NCBI GenBank assembly: GCA_015059015.1
Contig: SVBG01000009.1
Coordinates: forward strand, 57,654-121,653
Direction: 5' to 3'
Source of the DNA: Erysipelotrichaceae bacterium
GTDB lineage: Bacteria > Bacillota_I > Bacilli_A > ML615J-28 > CAG-313
DNA length: 64,000 nucleotides
Below, piece after piece: positions 33,153-41,033 of the stretch. The notes below the pieces were generated by a model. That model saw only the letters and a list, made by a program, of their open reading frames with translations, ran no database searches and was not told the origin of the DNA. Position 1 is the first letter of the stretch. Every line of letters begins with the position of its first letter. Position numbers and translations under genes: made by a program.

Positions 33153-35273
33153 ATGAAAATACGTAAAATAATATTTGAAAGAATACTACCTATTTTATTA
33201 ATCTTAGTATTAATTGCAAGAGTTTTCTCTTATAATAATGATATTTATAATTATGTAGGATTAAATTCATCACCATATTCAATAGGTATTACTTTAATTA
33301 CTTTATTGGCTATATGGTTTCAATTAAGTGCTACTTTAGTTGTAGGTTGTAGACCATTTTTTAATATTAAAAGTTTAAGATTTATAACTAGGTTTATTGT
33401 ACCTATTGTATATTTTATTAATTTATTATATTTAAATTCAAGTACTGTATTGCTTACTGGTATTTTAGCATTTAATGCTTTTAAAATATTATTATTAATA
33501 GAATGTATTTTAGGATTAATAATTTGTTGTTATTATTTTGTAATTGATTTAAAAGAAAAAGTAAGTGTTAAATCAATTTTTATTATGTTAGGTATTTGGT
33601 TATTATTATTAATACCTACAATGCCAACTTATTTTTTACAATTTACATTTGGACTTGCAAATCCACTTATTAAGGTTATTGATATTTCTCTTGCTCATAG
33701 AATTTTCTTATATATTGGTATTATAGTACCTGTTGTTATGTATTTTTTATTGAGAGATAAAGATGAACTTATAAGAAGATTTGTTTTAATATATGTTAGT
33801 TGTGGTGTTTTAATTGGTTTTATGGTTGGATATGATTTTGCTAGTTTAAAAGAACCATGGAGTTGGCCAATTCACTTATGTAATACAGCCTTATTTATCA
33901 TTCCTATTTGTTTAATTTTTAGATTAAAGAAATTATTTTATTTTACTTATTTTATTAATGTATTAGGTGCATTACTAGCAATGCTAATGCCTAATTACGA
34001 TAGTGTTACAAATTTATTTGATCCAGGTTTAGTAAGATTTTGGTATAATCACTGGGTTGCATTCTTTATGCCGTTACTTATTGTTGCGTTAAAAATCTTT
34101 AAGCGTCCTAAATTGAAAGAATTCTATTATTCAATGTGTGGTTTCTTAGTTTACTTTTTATTTGCACTTATTTGTAATGTGCTATTTACTGCAATGGGAC
34201 ATGATGTTGACTATTTCTTTATTAATTCAGATTTTATAGCTGATAAATTAGGTAAATGGGCAGAGCATTTATTTGAATTTAATGTTAGTTTAAATGTAGG
34301 TGGCTATCAGTTAGTATTTAGACCACTATATCAAATTCTATTCTTTATTGTTTATATATTATTAGGTTTTGCAGAATGGTTTGTATATGCTGAATTCTTT
34401 AGAATTGCTGATAAGCATTATGATTTACATGTGCGTTTAAAAATTAATAAACAACTTAAATTAGAATACTTTGAAAAATTATCTTCTGAACAAAAGGAGG
34501 AAATGATGAATAATAATAATGAAATTAAATTAGAATTAAAACATTTCTCAAAAAAATATGGAACTAATAAGCATTATTCAGTTAAAGATGCATCGTTTGA
34601 AGTGTTTGGAGGTGAAATATTTGGTTTCCTTGGACCTAATGGTGCTGGTAAATCTACAATTATTAAATCTATTGTAGGAATTCAACCACTTAGTGAAGGT
34701 GCAATTGAAGTTTGTGGCTATGATGTTTCTAAAGAGCCTACAAAAGCTAAATATAATATTGGGTATGTTCCTGACCATTATGCGTTATATGAAAAGTTAA
34801 CTGGGCGTGAATATATTAATTATATTGCAGATATTTTTGATGTTACAGAAGAAGAAAGAAATGCAAGATTAAATAAGTATATTAAAATCTTCCAATTAGA
34901 ACATGCGATAGATAGTAAGATTTCTACATATTCGCATGGTATGAAACAAAAAATTACAATTATGTCAGCTTTAGTTCATAATCCTAAAGTTTGGATTCTA
35001 GATGAACCATTAACTGGGCTTGATCCTAATAGTATTTTCCAAGTTAAAGAATGTATGAGAATTCATGCTGCTGAGGGGAATATTGTATTTTTTAGTTCTC
35101 ACTTAATCGATATTGTTGAAAAGTTATGTCAAAGAATTGCTATTATTAGAAAAGGAGAAATTCTTTGTGTAAAAACTTTAGAAGAAATTGAATCATCTGG
35201 ACTTACATTAGAAGAATTTTATATGCAAACTATTGAAAGTATTGATGCTGTTAAAGAGGAAGTGGTTTCATGA
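33153..35273 (+). CDS. Fusion of a YwaF-like membrane domain with an ABC transporter ATPase
   Basis: The 706-residue chain has two parts. Residues 1 to about 420 have about 10-12 membrane segments and include WSWPIHLCNTALFIIPICLI and FWYNHWVAFFMPLLIVAL, the YwaF/TIGR02206 pattern. Residues about 457-700 are an ABC-2-type exporter ATPase: Walker A GPNGAGKST (494-502), Q-loop region GYVPDHYALYEKL, signature YSHGMKQKI, Walker B VWILDEPLTGLD and H-loop FFSSHLIDI. An internal AAGGAGG-ATGATG lies in frame at the junction. ATG 33153 follows TTAGGTGAAA. It shares an ATGA overlap with the permease gene. Confidence 0.85.
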   Translation: MKIRKIIFERILPILLILVLIARVFSYNNDIYNYVGLNSSPYSIGITLITLLAIWFQLSATLVVGCRPFFNIKSLRFITRFIVPIVYFINLLYLNSSTVLLTGILAFNAFKILLLIECILGLIICCYYFVIDLKEKVSVKSIFIMLGIWLLLLIPTMPTYFLQFTFGLANPLIKVIDISLAHRIFLYIGIIVPVVMYFLLRDKDELIRRFVLIYVSCGVLIGFMVGYDFASLKEPWSWPIHLCNTALFIIPICLIFRLKKLFYFTYFINVLGALLAMLMPNYDSVTNLFDPGLVRFWYNHWVAFFMPLLIVALKIFKRPKLKEFYYSMCGFLVYFLFALICNVLFTAMGHDVDYFFINSDFIADKLGKWAEHLFEFNVSLNVGGYQLVFRPLYQILFFIVYILLGFAEWFVYAEFFRIADKHYDLHVRLKINKQLKLEYFEKLSSEQKEEMMNNNNEIKLELKHFSKKYGTNKHYSVKDASFEVFGGEIFGFLGPNGAGKSTIIKSIVGIQPLSEGAIEVCGYDVSKEPTKAKYNIGYVPDHYALYEKLTGREYINYIADIFDVTEEERNARLNKYIKIFQLEHAIDSKISTYSHGMKQKITIMSALVHNPKVWILDEPLTGLDPNSIFQVKECMRIHAAEGNIVFFSSHLIDIVEKLCQRIAIIRKGEILCVKTLEEIESSGLTLEEFYMQTIESIDAVKEEVVS
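34494..34508 (+). promoter_or_regulatory. Internal ribosome binding site and start at the fusion junction
   Basis: AAGGAGG (34494-34500) is followed by ATGATG; the second ATG (34506) has a 5-base spacing. It is in frame and would give a separate 255-residue ABC ATPase. Confidence 0.65.
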
Positions 35274-36943
35274 AACACTTAAAAACTATTGTAATGATGC
35301 AACTAAGAAATAAGATTGATTTTAGTTGGGCTAATTCTAAAATGAATGTCTTTAGAACAATTCTTTTTGGTTTTCTTAAGTTTGCTATTATTACAGCTAT
35401 TACTTATGTAATTTTATATTTATGTCAATATATTGGTATTTTCTACTATAGTGAATCACCAAGAATAATGATATTAGTTGTTACTTTTTCTCTTTTACTT
35501 TCCTTAATAACATGTACAAAAGACTTGATGTTGAATTTGTATTTTGCGGAAGATAATAAAGTATTGATAACCTTTCCTGTTAATAGCAATGTGCTTTTCT
35601 TATCAAAATTAATTGTATTTTATCTTTATGAAATTAAAAGAAGTTTAAGTTTTTTAATACCTATTACACTAGGTAGTGTAATATTGTTAGTAACTAAAGG
35701 TTGTGCAAGTCCATTTGCATTTTTATGGATGTGGTTACCATTATTAATGATAATTGCTATACCTGTTTTATTAGGGGCAATTTTATCAATTCCAACTATG
35801 TATGTATATAAATTCTTAAAGAGATATTCAATTTTACAAGTGATTTTGTTTGGTGCTATTTTATCTTTTGTTATTGTAATTATTATTCAATTAATTAATT
35901 TAATTCCTGAGAAAATTGATTTAATAAATCAATGGCCAACTATAAAAAAATGGTTATATCAATTTTTAGTAAATGTAGAACAAAAATTACCACCGATGAG
36001 ATTCTTAATTAGAATTATTGTTGGTGAACAAGCAAATATAGATTCAGATTGTATAATCAATATTATGACTGTATTAAAGTTTGGTTTATTAATTGTAGTT
36101 AATTTTGCCTTATTAGTATTTGTGTATTTGCTTGCAAGACCTTTATTCTTTAGTATTATGGCTAAAAACTTTGAAACTAATAAATCTCGTCAAATTACTC
36201 ATAAAAATGTTAGACATTCAAAATATTTTGCGTTTGTTAATAAGGAATTAAAAATTAATTTAAGGACAATCTCAATTTCTATTAATTATTTAATGGTATA
36301 CATTGTTGTTCCAATTCTTATTCTACTACTTAATGCTTTATATAGTGCAATGGATTTAAAATATTTAGGTGAAATTTTAATTTTCACGTTTAATATTTTA
36401 ATCATTTGTTTACCACTGCTTGCATCTAATGCGTTAGTTGCAACATATTATAGTCGTGAGGGTAAAGCTGGTTATCTTAAAAAAGTAAAACCGATATATG
36501 CTTTATATCCTTTATTTACAAAGTTATTATTTAATTTAATTTTATCAATTCCAACTGTGTTTGTAACTGTTATTATATTTGGAAAGTCTGTTGGATTTAA
36601 TGCTTTATATATTGTTATATTAGGTTTTGCAATCTTATTCTTACATTATGGTCATATGATTTATAGTGCATTACTTGATGTAATGAATCCACAAAACGAA
36701 CAATATGATTCAACAGGTGTTATAAGTGATAATCCTAATGAAAATAAATCAACTATTTTAGCGTTTATTATAGCATTTGTTTATGCGATTATAGCATTTA
36801 TTCTATTTAATGAATCTGGTGTTCAATATGGTAATTATTTATCAGCGTGTTGTAGATTATTATTAATATCGCTTTTATATTGTGTAAGTTGTACAATATT
36901 GTTTATTAAAAAAATAAAAGCTTATTATTATGAAGGGCAGTAG
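35270..36943 (+). CDS. ABC exporter permease, multi-spanning
   Basis: The 557-residue protein has about 12 hydrophobic segments arranged in two halves, separated by a polar region (about residues 290-330) containing KNFETNKSRQITHKNVRHSK. It looks like an ABC-2/EcsB-like exporter permease; I do not recognise a specific family. Its ATG overlaps the ATPase stop codon (ATGA), so the two are coupled and surely work together. The substrate is unknown; the downstream lipoprotein genes suggest a cell-envelope role. Confidence 0.78.
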   Translation: MKHLKTIVMMQLRNKIDFSWANSKMNVFRTILFGFLKFAIITAITYVILYLCQYIGIFYYSESPRIMILVVTFSLLLSLITCTKDLMLNLYFAEDNKVLITFPVNSNVLFLSKLIVFYLYEIKRSLSFLIPITLGSVILLVTKGCASPFAFLWMWLPLLMIIAIPVLLGAILSIPTMYVYKFLKRYSILQVILFGAILSFVIVIIIQLINLIPEKIDLINQWPTIKKWLYQFLVNVEQKLPPMRFLIRIIVGEQANIDSDCIINIMTVLKFGLLIVVNFALLVFVYLLARPLFFSIMAKNFETNKSRQITHKNVRHSKYFAFVNKELKINLRTISISINYLMVYIVVPILILLLNALYSAMDLKYLGEILIFTFNILIICLPLLASNALVATYYSREGKAGYLKKVKPIYALYPLFTKLLFNLILSIPTVFVTVIIFGKSVGFNALYIVILGFAILFLHYGHMIYSALLDVMNPQNEQYDSTGVISDNPNENKSTILAFIIAFVYAIIAFILFNESGVQYGNYLSACCRLLLISLLYCVSCTILFIKKIKAYYYEGQ

Positions 36944-36948
36944 AGAGT

Positions 36949-37386
36949 ATGAAAAAGTCAGTCGTTTTATCTATTAGTATAATTTATATTCTTGCGATTG
37001 TTGTAGTAGGATTTTTGGGGATTGCGTTAAAAGTTTATAACGAAAAAGTATACGTAGAAGAAATTGTATGTATTACAGAAGGATATGAAGAAATCGTAAA
37101 TGATGAATTTTGTGATGGTCAAATAATTGCAAAAAAGAATCAAGAAATTGTTATTAAATGTCAAGTTAAACCTGATAACGCAACAAATCCTATGCTTAGA
37201 TTTGACTATGATCATGATGAAGTTGGAAAATTATTTGAAATTGTTGAAAATGGTGATGGCACTTGTACTATAAAAATGTTAGATGCGGGAGCTGCATATA
37301 TTACAATTGTTCCAACTGATAGAAATTCAAATATATCATTAACTATAAAAGTTTATTGTAAACCGGATACTATTGATATAATTTAA
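36949..37386 (+). CDS. Membrane-anchored small protein with Ig-like outer domain
   Basis: The 145-residue protein has one N-terminal membrane segment (about residues 5-27) and an extracellular beta-rich part. Its pattern (IIAKKNQEIVIKCQVKPDNA, then DGTCTIKMLDAGAAYITIVP) resembles bacterial Ig-like (BIG2-type) folds. It starts 5 bases after the permease gene and 14 bases precede the lipoprotein gene, so it is part of the export operon. The function is unknown. A small anchored subunit beside an ABC exporter may guide cargo at the surface, which is speculation. Confidence 0.65.
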   Translation: MKKSVVLSISIIYILAIVVVGFLGIALKVYNEKVYVEEIVCITEGYEEIVNDEFCDGQIIAKKNQEIVIKCQVKPDNATNPMLRFDYDHDEVGKLFEIVENGDGTCTIKMLDAGAAYITIVPTDRNSNISLTIKVYCKPDTIDII

Positions 37387-37400
37387 AAAGGAGTGAAAAT

Positions 37401-39830
37401 ATGAAATTATTTAAGAAATTAATGGTTTTAGTTTTAGTTTTATTAGCATTCGTTACAACCGGATGTGTGAATGATGCTTCATCTTACCGAATTGTTTTTA
37501 GAACAGATGGTGGAACTAAAATTGAACAAATGGATGTTGTTAAAGGTAATATACCAACTAAACCGGCTGATCCTGAAAAAGAAGGATTTGAATTCGGTGG
37601 TTGGTATACTGATGCAAAATTAACTGAAGAGTATTTATTTAATGAGCCTATAACAAAAAATATTGTTGTATATGCTAAATGGATTGGATGCTATACAGTG
37701 ACATTTGAAACTAATTGTGATGAGACTCTTGAACCAGTTGAAGTTAAAGAAGGTGATGTAGTTGAACGTCCACAATTAACTAATGAGGGGTTAACTTTAG
37801 TTGGTTGGTATCTTGATGGTGAATTTAAAACTAAATATGATTTTAAGCAAAAGGTTACAAGTGATTTAACTTTATATGCAAAATGGGTTGATACTTCTGA
37901 AGTATTTACTATTACATTTGTTGCAGGTGATGGTTATGAAGTAGAATCACAAAAAGTTATATATTCAAATACGGTTATTGAACCTGAGGAATTAAAGAGT
38001 ACTGCTCATAAAGTTACTGGTTGGTATACTGATAAAGAATTAACAATAAAATATGATTTTAATTCTGAAGTATATGAAGATTTAACGTTATATGCAAAAT
38101 GGGAACAATATGTATATATCTTATCAACATCATCTAATAGAAACTGGGTTGCATATAATAACAATATTAAAGAACAAACTAATAAAGAAATTGAATATAT
38201 TGATAGAACTCAAGCTTATATGGTTGGTGATGATAATGGATGGAAAGTTTTACCTATCTATGAGTTAGGTATTTTAAATACTGCTGGTGATGCTTTTGAT
38301 GAATATACAGGCGTTTGGCATTTTACTTATAATTTATACGAACTTATCGGTGAAGAATATGTTAAAGTTTCAGATGATGGTGTTTTAGTAGATTCATTTG
38401 ATAAAGAAAAAGGTTTAATTGACTTTAGTGATGCTGCTCTTGGTAAATCATTAAAAGTAGAACTTGTTCCAGAATATTTAACTTCAAAACAATCTACAAA
38501 CGAACAAATTAGTAAATATATAGTAACATATTATTGCCAAGTTGTTGATGGCTTTAATGCATATACTGCACTTGATTTAGCTTATCTTGATAATAGACCT
38601 GCTGATGAAGAAGGCTATGATGAATGGGTAGAATTTAAAACTTTAAATAATTTAGATGTTAATTATCGTCCTACTAATGTAATTTTACATACAAATATTC
38701 AAGTAACTAAAGAAAATCTACCAAAGCAATTCTTCTATAATGAAGGTGATGCAGATTTACTTCCAACTGATTCAGATTATGCAAGAACTCTTGGATCTTT
38801 AAGAGACTATGTAAATCTTTATCAACATAATGCTGTGGGTAATGAATTTGGTTTATATGGTAACTACTTTAATTTAGATACATCTACAGTACCAGTTGTT
38901 ACAAGAGCATTTGATGAAATTACACCAGAAGGAACTGTAATTAGTCACTCTGTTGTATTACACTTTGGTGGCGATGAAACAGGAAAGGTTAATGTTAAAA
39001 ACATTAGTTTCTTAGGAAATGCTCCTAAAGTTGAAAATACACAAAAAGCTGGTGGATTAATTTTAATTCAAGTTCAAGGACCTGAAACATTAGTTAAAAA
39101 TACTTTATCTAATAGTTTCTTTATTGCATTCTTCCCTGAATATACACTTGCTCCTATGTATTTAGAAGATTCTAAGTCATATGATTCATTTAATTCATTC
39201 TTATATAACTGGGGATCTCCTGTGTTTGTTGTTAAAAACTGTACATTTGAAGGAGCTGGTGGTCCTGTCTTAATTCAAGACCATGTAAGACCTGGTGAAG
39301 AAGATGAAAGCATTGCACATACTGAATTTATAGATTGTACTATGGATTCATATGTTGCTGGTAGTGAAGGTTGGTTCTCAGTTGTTAACGCAACAACACT
39401 TGTCCCTACTATTAAGGCTTTAGACCAAGTTTTAAATGCATATGGAAAAACTTTCTTAACTACAAATCAAGGTGATTCAAGTATTTCTTACTTTAATTTT
39501 GTTGGTATTATTAAATCAGGTAATGCTCAATCATTTACTAGTGAAAAAGTAGAAGGTTCTATTAAAATAGGTGATGCAGAGTTTAATTATGGTGAAGGAA
39601 ATCCATATTTATCTGGAATGTTAGATCAAACATTTGCACTTGGTGCACCTGCATTCCAAGGTGATAAGGTTGAAGGAATTAATGGATTTGCTTACTTTAA
39701 TGGTAGCGCATTAATTGGTGTAGATGGTAATCCGATATTAGATCCTAATAATAATTTATTTACTGGTGATTATATTAGCGTTTATTATAATGGTATGTGT
39801 ATTGTATTTAAATTATATGATTTAAAATAA
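37401..39830 (+). CDS. Large lipoprotein with InlB B-repeats and a beta-helix-like region
   Basis: An 809-residue lipoprotein: signal LLAFVTTGC (Cys22). Residues about 25-235 hold three Listeria-Bacteroides (InlB B) repeats, each ending in a block such as GGWYTDAKLTEEYLF and VVYAKW. Residues about 240-470 are unassigned. Residues about 520-660 include VNVKNISFLGN, FVVKNCTFEGAGGPVLIQDH and TEFIDCTMDS, short strand-turn repeats typical of right-handed beta helices, so polysaccharide binding or cleavage is possible. It is last in the ABC export operon, has an AAAGGAGTG site and ends before a terminator. Confidence 0.75.
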   Translation: MKLFKKLMVLVLVLLAFVTTGCVNDASSYRIVFRTDGGTKIEQMDVVKGNIPTKPADPEKEGFEFGGWYTDAKLTEEYLFNEPITKNIVVYAKWIGCYTVTFETNCDETLEPVEVKEGDVVERPQLTNEGLTLVGWYLDGEFKTKYDFKQKVTSDLTLYAKWVDTSEVFTITFVAGDGYEVESQKVIYSNTVIEPEELKSTAHKVTGWYTDKELTIKYDFNSEVYEDLTLYAKWEQYVYILSTSSNRNWVAYNNNIKEQTNKEIEYIDRTQAYMVGDDNGWKVLPIYELGILNTAGDAFDEYTGVWHFTYNLYELIGEEYVKVSDDGVLVDSFDKEKGLIDFSDAALGKSLKVELVPEYLTSKQSTNEQISKYIVTYYCQVVDGFNAYTALDLAYLDNRPADEEGYDEWVEFKTLNNLDVNYRPTNVILHTNIQVTKENLPKQFFYNEGDADLLPTDSDYARTLGSLRDYVNLYQHNAVGNEFGLYGNYFNLDTSTVPVVTRAFDEITPEGTVISHSVVLHFGGDETGKVNVKNISFLGNAPKVENTQKAGGLILIQVQGPETLVKNTLSNSFFIAFFPEYTLAPMYLEDSKSYDSFNSFLYNWGSPVFVVKNCTFEGAGGPVLIQDHVRPGEEDESIAHTEFIDCTMDSYVAGSEGWFSVVNATTLVPTIKALDQVLNAYGKTFLTTNQGDSSISYFNFVGIIKSGNAQSFTSEKVEGSIKIGDAEFNYGEGNPYLSGMLDQTFALGAPAFQGDKVEGINGFAYFNGSALIGVDGNPILDPNNNLFTGDYISVYYNGMCIVFKLYDLK

Positions 39831-39840
39831 TAAAAAAATA

Positions 39841-39880
39841 AAAATAACGGTGTCAAAAAAGACGCCGTTATTTTATCTTT
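39841..39880. terminator. Bidirectional terminator after the export operon
   Basis: AAAATAACGGTGTC (39841-39854), AAAAAA loop, GACGCCGTTATTTT (39861-39874), one G-T pair; its right arm overlaps the end of the convergent gene. Confidence 0.88.
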
Positions 39881-40113
39881 CTTGTAAAATTTTGAACAAT
39901 AGGGACTCCTGAGTATTGATATTGGTACGGATATGGATACGGGTTATAGTTTATTGGATAAACTGGATATGGATATGGTGCAGGATAATATGAGTTATTA
40001 CAGCATTTATTATTATTATTTAACCAAAATGGAGCAGTTAAGATTGCAGCTCCCGCAAGTAGTGGTATCCATAATCTTTCACCTTTTTCATTAATAATTT
40101 GTTGATATTGCAT
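39868..40113 (-). CDS. Small Tyr/Pro-rich protein, coat-like
   Basis: The 81-residue protein has a hydrophobic stretch (IPLLAGAAILTAPFWL, residues about 16-31) and a Cys pair (NKCCNN). A Tyr/Pro-rich repeat region follows (PAPYPYPVYPINYNPYPYPY, then QYQYSGVP). Composition is like spore coat proteins and the tail of the LysM protein at 27971-28408. AGAGGTGA lies 7 bases before the start. It is transcribed from the minus strand upstream of nothing obvious. Coat function is inferred from composition only. Confidence 0.6.
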   Translation of the reverse strand: MQYQQIINEKGERLWIPLLAGAAILTAPFWLNNNNKCCNNSYYPAPYPYPVYPINYNPYPYPYQYQYSGVPIVQNFTRKIK

Positions 40114-40158
40114 TAAATCACCTCTATTATAAAATATGAAGATAATTTTAATTTGTGA

Positions 40159-40929
40159 TTATAAAATAATATATTGATAAAAATATTCTTCTAGTGTTAA
40201 GTTATTATTATAAATAATTTTTGCAACTTCTACACCAACATATCTATAATGCCAAGATTCATAAGGATATCCTGTGATGTGTTCTTTATCTTTAGGATAT
40301 CTTTTGATAAAACCATATTTATGAGCATTATTTGTTAACCATACACATTCAGGAGTATTATCAAAGTGCTTTGTTAAACCTGTATCTTTTGTTGATATGT
40401 CAATTGCTAGTCCTGTTTGATGTTCTGATGCACCAGGTGCTGCAATAAAACTATTTTCTTCCTTATTATATAAAGATTCTTGATATTCATAACTTCTGTA
40501 ACTTGAAAATATTGTTAGGTTTAAATTATTTAGAAGAGATTCATTAAAAAGAAGAATATACGCATTTAGTGTATTTTGATCAATCATCATCGTTTGGTTT
40601 GATCTTTTAATATAATCAACATTAGTGACTTCTACAAGTGTTTTAGGGATGTAAGTTTTTGAAAGTTTATAATTTGTATTAACTAGTTGTAAGTTATTTA
40701 TTTTAAATGCTAGATGGTTTGAAGAATTAGGTGTTAAGAAATTTGGATAATTAACCTTATTAATAGCATATATAATGTTATTAGTTTCATTATATACTTT
40801 TTCGTATTCGTTTATTAAGTTACTATTATGGGGATAATCTTTAATGATGTTATAAAATGGATTTGTTGATGTTTGATTACAACTTGTAAGTATTAATAAA
40901 AATAATAATATATAAATTAATTTTTTCAT
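40159..40929 (-). CDS. VanY/LdcB-type D,D-carboxypeptidase lipoprotein
   Basis: It trims D-Ala from peptidoglycan stem peptides. The 256-residue protein has a lipoprotein signal (LLFLLILTSC, Cys17). The LAS metallopeptidase core follows: FSSYRSYEYQESLYNK, GASEHQTGLAIDIS (zinc ligands H and D), NNAHKYGFIKRYP and YESWHYRYVG (last His ligand). The N-terminal 100 residues are unassigned. AGGAAATTT precedes the start. It stands between the Tyr/Pro-rich gene and divergent polA, so it may have its own promoter. Confidence 0.9.
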   Translation of the reverse strand: MKKLIYILLFLLILTSCNQTSTNPFYNIIKDYPHNSNLINEYEKVYNETNNIIYAINKVNYPNFLTPNSSNHLAFKINNLQLVNTNYKLSKTYIPKTLVEVTNVDYIKRSNQTMMIDQNTLNAYILLFNESLLNNLNLTIFSSYRSYEYQESLYNKEENSFIAAPGASEHQTGLAIDISTKDTGLTKHFDNTPECVWLTNNAHKYGFIKRYPKDKEHITGYPYESWHYRYVGVEVAKIIYNNNLTLEEYFYQYIIL

Positions 40930-41033
40930 AAATTTCCTCCACTGTTATTATTGTCATATTTTATTGTTTAATAATGTGATTTTTCTTGAATTTTGTGGTA
41001 AAATATATATAAGTAAATATTTGGAGGACTTGT

